A DNA stretch of 64,000 nt from Arthrobotrys musiformis (Eukaryota > Ascomycota > Orbiliomycetes > Orbiliales > Orbiliaceae): NCBI GenBank assembly GCA_036971715.1, contig JAVHJL010000002.1, positions 3,814,501 through 3,878,500 on the forward strand, given 5' to 3'. Of the stretch, positions 27,201 through 39,477 are shown one piece after another. Numbering within the stretch: position 1 is the first letter of the stretch; every line of letters begins with the position of its first letter. Below the pieces are notes generated by a model. It searched no databases. It was given only the letters and a program-made list of their open reading frames with translations, and had not been told where the DNA came from. A program made the position numbers and the translations under genes.

Positions 27201-29248
27201 TAGAATTTATTTAAAAAAATTATAAGATTTTGTTAATATAAGCTTAAAAAATAGTTAAAGTATTTATTAATTTAAAATATATTATTTAAAACTCAGAATA
27301 TTTATATTTAGTATAGAAAAAAAAGATTTTTTATTTTTTTAATTATTTTAATATAATTATAGATGTTATAAATATTTAATTAAATAAAATATTTAATTTT
27401 TTTAAATTAATTTAGAATTTTATTAATTTATAATAAAAAATATTAATTTTTAATAATAATAATATTAAATTTTTTTTAATTTATATAAAATTATAATTTA
27501 CTATTTTTTTTAAAAATAAATAAAATAAGTATTTTTTATAAACTATTAAATTTTTAAATAAATTTTTTAATTATATTTTTTTTAATTTAAAATTTAAAAA
27601 TTTTAAAATATTTTTTACTTATTAATCTTAACAATTCTTAAATAAATTAAATTTTTAATAATATAAAAATTTTTATATTTCTTTTTCATCATAATAGCAA
27701 AATATCTCTTTTTCTTTAAAAAAACAACTTCAACAAAATCTTAAAATTTATTAAAAAATTTAATACTTTCTTTAATTTTAATTATATCATCAACAAATAT
27801 AATTTATTTCTATTTTCTTCTCAAGCTATAAATAACAAAAACAAATCCTTATTTCATAATTCTTTTAAAAACTTCTACACTTACAATAATAATTTTAAGC
27901 AAGCAATTTATATATATTTAATTATTTTCCCAATTAATATAGATTTTATACTTTTTATACTATAATTTTTTCAGATTCAAAGATTTAATAATATTAACAA
28001 TATTAATATTAACAATTTTTTTATAATCTTAAATTTTCATTTTAAATTAAGTTATTTTTTTAATAAATTTTTTAATTACATTAAAATATTCCACAAATTC
28101 AAAATTTTTTTTAAAATAAAATAGAAAATTATTTTCAATTACAAATTTATAACTTATATATATTTTTATATTACTACTATTTAAACATACAAGAATTTTA
28201 ATAAATTTCTAAAAATAAAAGTATAAAATAATAAAAATTTTAATATAAAATTTAAATAATATTTCAGTTTTTTCAAAATTTAAATAAAAAAAATAAATTC
28301 TAAAATATAAAAAAAATTTATAATATTTTTTAAAATTAAAAATTCTTAAAATAATAAATCAAATCTTATTTTACTATATATTATAATTTATAATTAAATT
28401 TACTTTTTTTTATTTTTTCTTAATATTTTTTTATAAATAATACTTTAAAAAAAATATTATTTTATTTTAAATATTTTTAGAAATAAAATTTTAAATATTC
28501 TAGTTTCTAATAAAAATGAAAATTATAAATATATCAAATTAATCCTTCTTAGGATTTTTTATTTAGATAAATATTAATAAAATATATTTTTTATAATATA
28601 AGTATAGCTTTTAAGTTTAATATTAATTTTTTTCTTTTTAAATTAATTATTTTTAAATATTTTTAATAAATTAATCTATAAATTTAAATTTAAAATAATT
28701 ATTTTTTTAAATTTATTAAAATTAATTAATATTATTAATTCTTATTAATTTTTTTAATATTAAGATTAAGATATTTTTCTTTTAGAATTTTTTAATTATT
28801 AAGTTTCAAAATTTCTTTTTTATATTTAAAATTTGCTAGTTATTATTAAAATATTAATAAAAAATAATAAAATTATCGAAATCTTTAAAAAATATTTTTT
28901 TAATAATTAAGAATTTTTTTATTTTAATATATAAATTATATTATAAATAAGCGATTTAAGTAATATTATTATAATTAAAAAATTTTATAATTTATAAAAT
29001 TTAATATTATTAAAAAAATTAAAATTTAGAAATTTGATATTTAAAATAGTTGTTAGAACTACTATAAGTATATTATTTTTAAAATATTTAAAAATTAGTA
29101 TTATAGCTTTAATTTATTTAATAATAAATTTTAATAAAGTAATAATTATAATTTTTTTTAAATATCTTCTTCTTTAAAAGACTTGCCTTTTAATAGGATT
29201 GGTGCTGATATTTAGGTATTAAATTAATAAAATTGCAAAATAATAAAG

Positions 29249-29841
29249 TATAAAAAATCATATAAAAACTAATTAAAATATTAAAATAATATATAAATAT
29301 TATAAAATAAGAATAGTATATTAGTGTGTATATAAATTAATATTTAAATTATTGTTTAATTTTTAAACATATAATAGTGAATATAGTAGTTTAAATAAAT
29401 AATTAATAAAAAAATAACAAAGTGAATTGAACAAAAATTAAATCTGAACTAAATATTTGGATATATAAAGTATTAAATTAGATAAAAATTAAAATTTTAT
29501 AATTTATTAAATTGAATAGGAGTTAAATCTAAACTAGATATTTGGATATATAAGGTGTTAAATTAGATAGGAGTTATTCTTGTATAAATCAAGAAGTTTA
29601 TATAGGGTAAAAGCTTAAACAGACCTTATACCATACTTATTAATATAATAATTATAATTTTGGATTATAAATTTTGAAGTTTGAATTTAAATATTTTCTT
29701 GTTCTGGGTCTGCAGTTTATGTTATATAATTTTTCTTCCAATTATAATATCGCCTAGATATTTCCTACAGTCATTCTAAAAACTCCTCCGACCACCTGGA
29801 TTTCTACTTGGAGTTCATTATGCTGAGATTACTTTGTTACA
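29249..29841 (-). repeat. GypsyB 5' LTR (copy b)
   Basis: 593 bp, with a mutated TATAAAAAAT start and an intact CTTTGTTACA end on the plus strand. It pairs with 23661-24251, and AGTAT follows directly as the target duplication. Confidence 0.85.
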
Positions 29842-30535
29842 AGTATTAATAGAAAATAATAAAATTATTAAAATTTTTAAAAAGTATTTTTTTAATAATT
29901 AATAATTCTTTTATTTTAATGTATAATTTATATTATAAATAAGTAATTTGGGTAATATTATTGTAGTTTAAATATTTTATAAAGTGTTTAAATTTTATTA
30001 AATAAATAAAAAAATTTTTATTAATTTATTTTAAATTTTTTAATTCTTATTTTATGATTTTAGCAAAATTAGAATTTTTAAAAGCTTTTTTAAATTATAT
30101 AGTAAAATTAGTGTAAATATTTTAATTCTATTTTTTTTATTAATATTATATTTATTAAAAACTAATTCTATTAAGTTTTTTTTTAAAAAAGCTAATAATA
30201 TATACAATTTTCTTTTTAAATATAGCAAATTTGGTAACTTCTCTTTTATATTTATTATTAAATTAAATTAAAAAATTCTATAATGTATAGGATTGAATAT
30301 TATTGAAGGGGTCAGAATTTAGAAATTTAATACTTAAAGCAATTACTAAAGCTATTATAAATATATTATTTTTAAAAAATTTAAAAACTATTATTATGGC
30401 TTTAGTTTATTTAATAATAAATTTTAATAAAATAACAATTATAGTTTTAGTATTTTTTTTCTTAAAAACTTTTTTTTTAGTAAAAATAATACTAACATTT
30501 AAGTATTAGATTAATAAAGTTATAAAATAATAAAG

Positions 30536-31102
30536 TATAAGAAATTATATAAAAACTAATTAAAATATCAAAATAATACACAAATATCACAAAGCAAAAA
30601 TAATATACTAATATAAATATAAATTAATACTTAAATCATTGCGTAATTTTTAAATACATAACAGCAAATTTAGCAATTTAAATAGATAATTAATAAAAAA
30701 AATAATAAAATAAACTAAACTAAAAATAAATCTATAAACTAAATAATTAAATATAAAATATTAAATTAAATATTTAAAAATATAGGGTGCTAAACTGGAC
30801 AATATATAATTCTACATAATAAACAAATATATATAGTAAAATACTTTTTCTAAAAATTACTAAAAAAATAAAAACTTTTCTATTCAAAATTTTTAAAACT
30901 AAATAATAATTATAATCTTAATCTATAAGTTTCAAAATCTAAATCTAAATACTTCCTTATTCTAAATCTATAATTTATATTACGTTATGTAATTTTTCTC
31001 CCAATTACAATATCATCTAGATATTTCCTATAGTCATTCTAAGAGCTCCTCCAGCCGCCTAGATTTCTGCTTGGAGTTCATTGTGCTGAGATTACTTTGT
31101 TA
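30536..31102 (-). repeat. GypsyB 5' LTR (copy a), end trimmed
   Basis: Begins TATAAGAAATTATATAA and runs to ATTACTTTGTTA, where the final CA is missing and different GypsyB sequence starts. The trimmed end indicates a deletion at the junction with fragment g. Confidence 0.75.
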
Positions 31103-31974
31103 GGGATGCTAAATTTGTTTTATTTTTTTTTTATATTTATTATTTAATTGTATTAGAAAGTTTTTTAGTTTATAAGATTTTGTGTTATTAAAGATGTTAG
31201 GATTTAAAAACTTAATTTTATTAGAAGTTAGTGGATATTGTTATATTATTTTTAAAATATTTAAAAATAGTTATGATGACTGTAATCTGATTTTTACTAA
31301 ATTTAAGAAGTGTGACATTTAAGCTAGATATTTGAATATTAGATTGATAGATTATGAAGTAATAAAGTATAAAAAATTGTATAAAGATTAATTAATATAT
31401 TAAAATAATATATAAATATTATAAGATAAAAGTAGTATATTAATATAAATATAGATTAATATTTAAATTATTATTTAATTTCTAAATATATAATAGTAAA
31501 TATAATAGTTTAAATAGATAATTAATAAAAAAAATAATAAAATAAATTAAATAAAAGATATATTTGTAAAATAAATATTTAAAAATATAGTATTAAGTTA
31601 AATAGAATATAAGATTATAAATTAATATTTAAATATAAAATATTGAATTAAATAAAAATAAATTTAAATTAAATATTTGAAGATATTAGATTAAATATGA
31701 GTTATTTTTTAATAAATTAGGAGTTTATATAAAGTATAGATTTAAATAAATTTATTATTATATATGCTAAAATAATATTATTAATATTATTTTTTAAGTT
31801 TTAAAGTTTAAATTTGGGTGTTGCCTTATTTTGGGTCTATAGATTATATTATATTATATAATTTTTCTTTTATCTACAATATTGTTTGGATGTTTTTCTA
31901 TAATCATTCTAAAGGTTTCTCCAGCCATCTGGATTTCTATTTGGAGTTCTTTTTGCTGGGCATACTTTGTTACA
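31103..31974 (-). mobile_element. GypsyB fragment g: gag-side scrap plus 5' LTR
   Basis: 31103-31367 matches gag-side internal sequence next to the 5' LTR, as in copy e at about 57880-58145. The LTR follows at 31368-31974 (607 bp, ending CTTTGTTACA). The plus-strand ORF at 31818-32048 lies across the LTR end and is a chance frame. Confidence 0.7.
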
Positions 31975-32048
31975 ACTTTAGAAAAATTATATTCTCGTTC
32001 TATTTCTTTACTTTTATAACCACAATTTTTGATTTAACCTTTCTTTAA
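31975..32048. other. Short unique AT-rich segment
   Basis: Lies between the GypsyB LTR end and the TAA-repeat tail of the next fragment. No homology to other parts of the window was seen. Confidence 0.4.
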
Positions 32049-32112
32049 TTATTATTATTATTATTATTATTATTATCATACACGCATGCAACCTTCTGGT
32101 TATGGTGGAATT
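32049..32112 (-). repeat. 5'-truncated LINE or SINE tail
   Basis: A minus-strand TAA-repeat tail followed by the shared end motif. The stem is preserved as AACC-AGAA-GGTT (32090-32101 in reverse), with one loop change from GAAA. Beyond GGTGGAATT the sequence matches neither the LINE nor the SINE, so only about 64 bases remain. It shows that this tail was inserted at least once more. Confidence 0.75.
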
Positions 32113-32269
32113 GTAAGTAGCATAGGCGATTACGTTATAAGCATACAGCCAAATTCTGCCATTCTTTTTTATAAATAGAAAATCCAATATATTAAAATTT
32201 AGATTTATTGATTGTTAATTATATAATTATACACTTATATATTTATAAATTATAAAATAGTTTTTATAT
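32113..32269. other. Unassigned AT-rich segment
   Basis: Starts with moderately GC sequence (CATAGGCGATTACG) and then becomes AT-rich. No ORF, RNA or repeat match was seen. Confidence 0.3.
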
Positions 32270-32376
32270 TGTTACATCTTGCCCAAATCTTTTTAGCAGG
32301 ATTTTTAAACAAACCTAACATCTTATTAATTTCTCAACTCTATTAATTCAGATTTAAAAAAAACAATCAATATTTA
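32270..32376 (-). repeat. GypsyA LTR fragment
   Basis: Matches the first 107 bases of the minus-oriented LTR at 53373 (TGTTACACCTTGG...), here TGTTACATCTTGC..., with several C to T changes. It stops at AATATTTAG, where an unrelated GGGCTT-rich block begins. Confidence 0.75.
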
Positions 32377-32620
32377 GGCCTCTACATGGACTGGGCTTTG
32401 TTTGGGTTGAGCCCAGATTTTGTGTTTTGGGCTCTGGGTTTGGATTTTAGGCTTTGTTTAGGCCTTTTTTTGGGCTCAATTTAGGTTTTGGGCTTTTTCT
32501 TGGTTTTTTTTTTAAAACTTGATTTAAACTTTAGATTTTTTTTAGATGAAATTTTTTTTAAATTGGATTTTTTTTGGGCTTGGTATTATTTTAGATTTTA
32601 AATTGTAAGTTATTTACTTA
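32377..32620. repeat. GGGCTT/GGTTTGG degenerate repeat block
   Basis: A block of repeated GGGCTTT, TTTGGG and GGGTTTGG units, including TGAGCCCAG and TAGGCC, which fades into T-rich sequence. It is far more G-rich than its surroundings. Similar subterminal motif clusters occur in some hAT transposons, but I see no matching second end, so the identity is open. Confidence 0.5.
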
Positions 32621-32704
32621 TTATTATTTTAATAATTAAATGTTAAAATTAATATAGTTATTTTATATGTAAAATAACATTTTATTTTTTTATATATATT
32701 TTTA

Positions 32705-35276
32705 GGGAATTGATAAATCCATATCCCCTATTCATTAAATCCATATCCCCAGAGCTCATGTGACTCTTTTCACTGTTATAATTAAATTAAAAATAGCAAA
32801 TTCTAGAGTTTTGGGAACCAAAGTCGTTACGTGATTTTATATTAATTTGTTGGTAAACTAAAATTATTACCTAAGTAACTAACTAGGATTTTATTAATAT
32901 TTTATTAATGAATTTTTTTATGAATAATCTTAGAATTAGGCTGTCGAAGATAGAATTTCATTTTTATTTAAGTTTTCTAACCTAGGAAGCTCTATAAGTA
33001 ATTAAAAACATTAAGGAACTATATATTTAAGTTCACGACAACATTCACATCTACAAATACATAAAATAATAAGTAGTAGATTGAATACGGCTTCAACAAC
33101 CTTAAATCCTAACAATTCACATTGGATAGATTTTACAATAGTCTTTTCTTCTTCATTTCTTTTTTGTTTAAAACAGCTAGGATTTATTTATCAATTAGTA
33201 CCCCCATAAGGTAATTTTTAGGTTTAGCTATAGCAAATTCTTAAACACTTAAGGATTATACGGCCTCATTTCCTACAATTTTAACATCAAGAATATTCTA
33301 AAAACTTAATTAGGCGGTAATTCTTTAATAAAAAAACCAAGAAACTGAAGCAGCATTTAATTTATTCAAAAATTTTATAATAAATATAGTTTCTATAGGA
33401 ATAAAAACTTTGATAGTATTTAAAAACTTTAGTTACTAATAGCTATCAAAATCCGCAATACTAAGTAATTTCTTAAAAAATAATAGGTTACTAATAATAT
33501 ATCAGCATAGAATACTCCAGATTCCTTTATATACGCCAGTACATAGTAAGAGAACTTCATCTTTCGCGAATTCCTAGAGGGTAATGTTAACCATAATTAA
33601 AGCTTTGTAAGATATTTTACCAATAACATTCCAGAAAATAAGATTCTTAAAGAAATTAGAACCTTTCTATTATTATTGAAAGGTAGTTTTCTTAATTTCC
33701 CAAATTTTATTCTTGTACGCGTTATGTATCTTTTTAAATATAGTATAGAAATTGGCTATTAAGACTTTAATATACTTCTTAATTTTAAAATAAGCATCCT
33801 CTATACGTAAAATAACATAGTAACTTAAATAATAATATTTATCTATCCGTTTAAATTTTTCTTTCAAAAAAATCTATTAACAGTCAATATATTCTAAAAT
33901 TATAGAAGATGTCTATTGTTTTGCTTTAAATACTGCCCAAGCATGGTCAAAATCATTAAAAGTCTTTTGAAAAATGATATTTTTAAATTTCTTTTCCTAT
34001 TTATCAAAGTTGACTTTTAAATTGAAAAATCTTCTGTAATTTGTTAAAATATTCTTATATATATACTAGATACAAAGAATATTATAACATTAAGGTAGTA
34101 AGAACTTGATTAAGACTTATTCATTATTCATAATAATAACTTTAGTACTGAGTTCCAGAAGGTTACCAAACACTTCAGTAACATAGTTCATAGCCCAGTT
34201 ATAATCAACTTCTATCTCTCCGCACATAAAACAGAAAAACGAACTAAATAATTAATAAGTAAAAGTACAACCAATACCATAAAGCATTAATATACGAAAC
34301 TTATTTATTTTACATGTAGAATTTAGAATAAGAACTATAAGATAAAATCTAGTAAATCAAATAATATTATTAAATATAAAAAAGAGGTAGGTAACTCTTT
34401 TTTCGCCATCTAATTAAAAAAAATAAAGATAGTTATAAGCTTGTAAATTGTTGATTAGAACTTTAATTAGAGTTTAAAATTTAAATTTCTTAGAGACTTA
34501 CTTAGTAGTGGGGTTTAAAATATCTCTAGCTATAACTAATAAATTAGGATCATCTTTATACAAAATAGTTAAAATTTTGTATAAAGGGATTTTATTAGTA
34601 AAAGCTTTAATTATAGATAATTAATATTTTTAAATGCTATAATATTAAGCCTACAAATAGCTAATTATTTTATTTATAGAAGTAAAAAAATAAGAATATA
34701 TACCTTTAATTATGTTAAAATATTATTTTTTATTAAAGTAAAGGCTCCCAGTCAGAAGAAAAGGATAGCCTTAAAATCAGAAATTACTTAATTTAATCTT
34801 TGGAGTAAAGGTACAGTCTTAATAAATCCTTCTAAAATCATACTTCAACCTTACTTTTTTTTTAAGAATCCCCCCACCAGCTATAGTAACACAAAATTCT
34901 TTAATAATAGCTCAATCTTTGCAATAATTAACAAATTTATCATACATTTTAAAAATAAGTATATTAGAAATTCCAAAGTTAAATTAGGCAAATTTAATAC
35001 TATTCTTTAAAACAAAAGAGTCGGATTTATCTTTGGAATCTATTCTAGAACAGTAAAATTTTGAAACAGGAAAATTGTAAGATTATAATTAATATCAAAA
35101 ATGTTAAAGAATATAAAATTATAAAATAATAAATTATATATTGTATTCATATAACAATTTTAGTTTCCAAAACTCTAGAATTTGCTATTTTTAATTTAAT
35201 TATAACAGTGAAAAGAGTCACATAAACTCCAGAGATATAGATTTAATGAATAGGGGATACGGATTTATCAATTCCC
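32705..35276 (-). mobile_element. Mutator-like (MULE) DNA transposon
   Basis: A 2572-bp element with long terminal inverted repeats (left 32705 to about 32825, right about 35154-35276) that begin GGGAATTGATAAATCC and match at more than 90% of positions by eye. It is flanked by an 8-bp target duplication TATTTTTA (32697-32704 and 35277-35284). A broken transposase lies on minus. Long inverted ends, the duplication length and the transposase together identify a MULE. The inverted ends are better preserved than the interior. Confidence 0.88.
33660..34420 (-). pseudogene. MULE transposase remnant
   Basis: Read on minus, the frame gives the MULE order: RFYLIVLILNSTCKINKFR (in the place of the usual xxLIDCTYKTNRF), then FCFMCGEIEVDYNWAMNYV, then VIIMNNE (first Asp of TDRE now Asn), then FDHAWAVFKAK, and finally KEKFKRIDKYYYLSY...RIEDAYFKIKKYI. 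This last part matches the conserved region around 'RVEGAHxxLKxYL' and is open from 33867 to 33673. Several stops interrupt the rest. The order and spacing fit FAR1-related fungal MULE transposases. The element is inactive. Confidence 0.8.
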
Positions 35277-35284
35277 TATTTTTA

Positions 35285-35667
35285 AGTTTAATTATAATTT
35301 ACAAATATAGTATTATATATATTTATATTTATAATTAACTATTAATATTAATAAATTTATTAAATTATAAAATATAAATTACTTAAAAACTATTATATTT
35401 ATAAAATTAATTTTGTTAGTAATATATTGATAAATTTAATCAAAACTAAATTTCGTTTACTATAAATAGTTAATTAAATAAAAATTACTTAAAAAATTTT
35501 TTATGATTTAAAAATTTATTTTTAAATAATAATCTAATTTTGTTGTTGGTAGAGTTGGTTATTAGTTGTTTAGATAATATTATATTTATTAAAATAATTA
35601 GTATTAGTATTTATTATTATATTTATAAAAAAAAATTTATATATATTTAATTTGGTATTATTAATAG
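35285..35667. other. AT-rich segment, nothing recognised
   Basis: About 380 bases of AT-rich sequence with a T/G-rich patch (GTTGTTGGTAGAGTTGG near 35543). No ORF, structure or match to the other elements was seen. Confidence 0.35.
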
Positions 35668-35957
35668 TGTCACGCCCACACCATATGACTAGTCCCAATT
35701 AAGCATATGGCTTGGCACAACAAACATACTTCTGATTCTACACTCTATTTATCCCACAAAAAGATTTAGTTCATAATTTGTTTATTTTTATTATAAACAT
35801 TTATTTAAAGGAAATAAATTCATTTCCTCATATAAAATATATTATTTAATATAACACATTCAATTTTATTCAACCAATAAAAATCTAACTTACTAGTCTA
35901 TTTTGTCTTTTATATAATATTTATCACAACATATATATAATAATTTAATTATTTATT
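35668..35957 (+). repeat. GypsyA LTR, 5' part, plus orientation
   Basis: Begins TGTCACGCCCACACCATATG like the 5' LTR at 11555 and follows it for about 270 bases. It stops at 35957, where an LTR in the opposite orientation begins. The first 80 bases are nearly free of RIP-like change. Confidence 0.8.
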
Positions 35958-37805
35958 TGTTATACCTTGCCCAGGTCTCTTTGGCAGAATTCCCAAACAA
36001 GTCTAGCACCTTACTGGTTTCTCAACTCTATTAATTCAAATCTCTTAGAAAAAATAATCAATATTCAATGGGAAACAATAAAATTATATATAAAAAATAT
36101 AATATAATGAAATAAGTAATAGGCTTATAAAATTATTTAAGATTTTACTATTAAATAATAAATTCATAAAAATAGTTAATAAATTAATTAATAAAATTCC
36201 AAAAAAGATCTAAAAATTACTATTATTTAAAAAAAATTTTAAATATATGATGAAGTTTTTATATAAAACATAAATTGTATATAAAAAAATCAATTATTTT
36301 TTATTAAATCAAATATTTCTTAAAAACAATTAATTTATTAATAAATAATTAATATATATATTATATTAAATATTATATAAAAATAAAATAAACTAATAAA
36401 TGGGATTTTTATTAATTAAATAAAATTAAATATATTATAGAATTAATATATTTTATATAATATAGAAAATTAATTTATTTTTTTTGAATAAATATTTATA
36501 ATAAAAATAAATAAATTATGGATTAAATCTTTTATAAAATAAATAAAATATAAAATTAAAAGTATATTTATCAAGTTATATATTTAATTAAAATTAGTTT
36601 TATAGTATAAATGTAATATTATTTTTTTTTTAAAAAAAAAAATTTATTATATAAAATTTTTATATAAAAATATTTTGTAAATGGAGAATAATATATTAGA
36701 GATATTAGATTTATATAGAAAAAGTTTTGTGTAATATATTTTATGTATAGGAAATTTGATTAGAGAATATTATTATATAAGAAATTTATTAAAAGAATAA
36801 TTTTATATTAAAAATATTATAGGCGATAAATTTTATATTAAAAATATTATAGGCGATAAATTCTATATTATATACAAAATTATGTAAATGTAATAATATA
36901 TAAATATAATTAAATTAAAAATTAGAAATTAAAATTTAAACTTTTAAATATTTCTATTTTTTTTAAATTAATATAAAAAGCAAATATTTTTCTAATATAT
37001 AATAAAGAATTTATTTATTATACAAAAACAAAACTTCAAAATATTATAAATAAAAAATAGAATTATTAAAATTTAAATATTAAAAAAAAATTTATTAAAC
37101 AAAAAAAATAAAAAAATTTGGATTTTTTCAAAAAATTAATTATAATTAATATATTTAAAATAATTATAAATGTTTTGTTATAAAAAAATTTAAAAACTAT
37201 TTAATTTATATTAAATAACAAAAAAATTTATATAATATTATTTTATATAAATAAATTTTAGATTTTGTTTTTTTTTTAAGACTGATTATTTATCTAATAA
37301 ATTGTATTTTAAATATTTATTAAAAAAAGTAAAAAAGTTTTAGAAAATAGCAGTTTATTTAAAAGTTATAGAAAAGGAAGTTTGAGAAAAACAAAAAAGA
37401 AATTAATGAAAATTAAGAAGCGATGTTTAATCTTTAAAAATAAATATTAAAATTTTACAAAGATTTTTAAAGATTTTGTAATAAATTTAATACTATTGTA
37501 TTGGAGTATAAATGTTGTTAATAAAAAATATAAATTATTATTAATAAATATTATAAAAATATAGTTTATATTAAAAACAGAATTAAAATTATTAAAAAGA
37601 GTAAAAAGTTTTAATTTTGAAAAAAAAAAAATTTAATTCTTAAGAAATTGATAAATTATTATTATATTTTAGAATTTATTTTTAGTAAAATAATATATTT
37701 TAATTTATATTTATATTTTATAAATAATAAAAAAACTTTAATATAAAAATTAGAAATAAAGAATTTTTAAAATTTATAATTATATAATAGTATTTTTATA
37801 GTTTT
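35958..37805 (-). mobile_element. GypsyA copy 2: 3' LTR and downstream internal part
   Basis: The LTR at about 35958-36616 reads TGTTATACCTTGC... to a degraded TGTAATA end, which is minus orientation. It is followed by the region between 3' LTR and pol: 36617-37805 matches the reverse complement of about 19250-20490 in the complete copy. This includes the antisense ORF region, which lies on plus here (about 37500-37790) and is broken. The rest of the element (pol, gag, 5' LTR) is absent. Confidence 0.75.
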
Positions 37806-38072
37806 AAGTTTTTTTTTTTAATATTTTTTTTTATTATAAATTTTGCATTTTATAATTAAGTGTTTTGGTGTTTAAAACTTATTTTTATATATACAGTTTT
37901 TATTTAAAATTTTAGAATTTGGAATTTTATATAAATAACTATTAAAATATCCATACTTGGTTTTTAGTTGAGTTAAAGAAGAATTAAAATTATTATTAAA
38001 TTTAATAAATATTTTATTTTTTTTAATTTTGGTTTATTAATATAATTTAGTTTGTTTTATTGTTTTTTATAG
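37806..38072 (-). mobile_element. LINE fragment L-E (C-terminal ORF2 part)
   Basis: Matches the minus-oriented LINE at about 47445-47710, covering codons for the C-terminal Cys/His segment of ORF2. It is truncated at both sides: GypsyA copy 2 on the left and the start of L-B on the right. It shows moderate G/A and C/T changes. Confidence 0.8.
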
Positions 38073-38316
38073 AACGAACTTCGAAAATACCGACCCCCCC
38101 ATAACTTTTGAACGGAGTATCCAAAACCAAATAAAAGTACACCAATCGAAAGAGCGGAAAAAATTGATCAAAAACACTACAAAGTAAAAAAGCATACAAA
38201 GACCGATAGAAAATAATCACGACATAAAAATATAAAAATATTTGCGATCGTCTACCACACAAAAAAAAAGTTTCTCACTTAATTTAAACTAAACCTTTTA
38301 AAGGTTAGTTTTAAAA

Positions 38317-39477
38317 ATGGAGAACATACCAACTAGTTCATCTTTAGATAAACTAGTATTAGCGACACAGAGTTTTAAACCTATTCACCACAAAAAAAGA
38401 CAAAGAAGACAGGTATCAATAAATACAATTAATTCAAAAAAAGAAATAAATAGAGAAGATCTTTTTCTAAAAATTAAAAGGTTGAATAACCTTCTAAAAG
38501 AAAAAATACAGGAGGTAGAAGACCTAAAGCAGGAAATAAGAAAATTAAAGAAAAACAACACAAAAAAGATATATGCCTAAATCGCCCAGAAAACATCAAA
38601 AACACCAAAAAAACAGGAAATAACCTAAAAACACCAAAAAACGCATAAAACACAAAATCTACAAAATCCACAAAATCTATAAAATTCAAAAATATCAATT
38701 AACCAACGAAGGTTAATTATTCTTAGAAATACCACAGAACCTCCCACCCAAAAAACAAATGTCTTCAAAAAAAAAATAAATAAAATTCTCAAAGAGAAGC
38801 CCAATAACCTAGAATTAATTATTTCTGGGATTTCTCTAAATCCAAAAGGGAATCTAATTTTGATTACCTATGAGAACACCAAAAAAGAAAATATTCTGGA
38901 ATATAAAGAAGAAATTTATCAAGAATTTATTAAAATAGATGAATATATATAAAGATCTTCCAAAATAGAGAGTTGGGGGTTCTTAGTTGTATATGGGATT
39001 TCTAAAAATTAAAAAATAAAAAATCTCAAAAAAGAGGTGGAAATAGATAATATAATTAAATTGGTTAATAATCCGAGATGGTTGATTAAGAAAGAAAAAT
39101 TAGAAAAAAAGAAATTCTCTTCTATAGTAATTGCTACAAAAATAAAAATGGAGGTAATAGAAACACAAAACAGAAGATATATTTTTCTAGGAGGTGAAAA
39201 ATTTAAAACAAAAAGATATATTAAATTTTCTGGAAATAATAGATGTACAAATTGTCAAAAAACTGGCTATTATGCATTAAATTACAGAAATAAATCAGCC
39301 TGCGAAATTTGTGTTGGAAAATATAAAATAATTAATCATTTGTGTAATATATGTTAGGAAAATAAAAAGTCCTATAACCATATAAAATATAAATGTATTA
39401 ATTGTGGAAGAGAATATGGGGCAAAAAATTCCTTATGTTTTAAAAACAAAAAACAAAATATTATTTTAAATGAATAA
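38317..39477 (+). pseudogene. LINE ORF1 remnant (L-B)
   Basis: ATG at 38317. The frame is open for 87 codons, covering the basic N-terminus and the coiled coil, and then stops at a CAA to TAA change (38578-38580). An internal stretch 39037-39357 is open again and covers the first zinc knuckles, with the knuckle His replaced by Tyr (GYYALN instead of GHYALN). The terminal stop is at 39475-39477, overlapping the ORF2 ATG at 39470. Confidence 0.85.

Larger units (their letters stand above)
23661..29841 (-). mobile_element. GypsyB copy b, complete degraded Ty3/Gypsy element
   Basis: A 6.18 kb element with LTRs at 23661-24251 and 29249-29841, flanked by target duplication AGTAT (23656-23660 and 29842-29846). 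It lies inside copy a, whose sequence resumes in register at 29842. The coding strand is minus: the RT connection motif reads K-L-L-K-Y-I-I-K-N-N (minus) near 27031-27062, the counterpart of the better preserved K-F-L-G-Y-I-I in copy e. Gag is therefore on the right and integrase on the left. All frames are broken by AT-directed changes. Confidence 0.85.
10289..31102 (-). mobile_element. GypsyB copy a, interrupted by GypsyA and by GypsyB copy b
   Basis: The internal sequence is split into 10289-11554, 21171-23660 and 29847-30535, and its 5' LTR lies at 30536-31102. These pieces line up in order with the uninterrupted internal region of copy b. GypsyA (11555-21165) interrupts it with target duplication ATTTT, and copy b (23661-29841) with target duplication AGTAT. 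About 120 bp present in copy b (27291-27410) is deleted here at about 22285. Its 3' LTR side lies to the left of copy c or outside the window. RT-like coding is on minus, badly broken. Confidence 0.75.

Noticed and set aside
31818..32048. A 76-codon plus-strand ORF with membrane-like composition
   Set aside because: It lies across the GypsyB LTR end, and T-rich DNA always yields Phe/Tyr-rich frames; no counterpart is open in other LTR copies.
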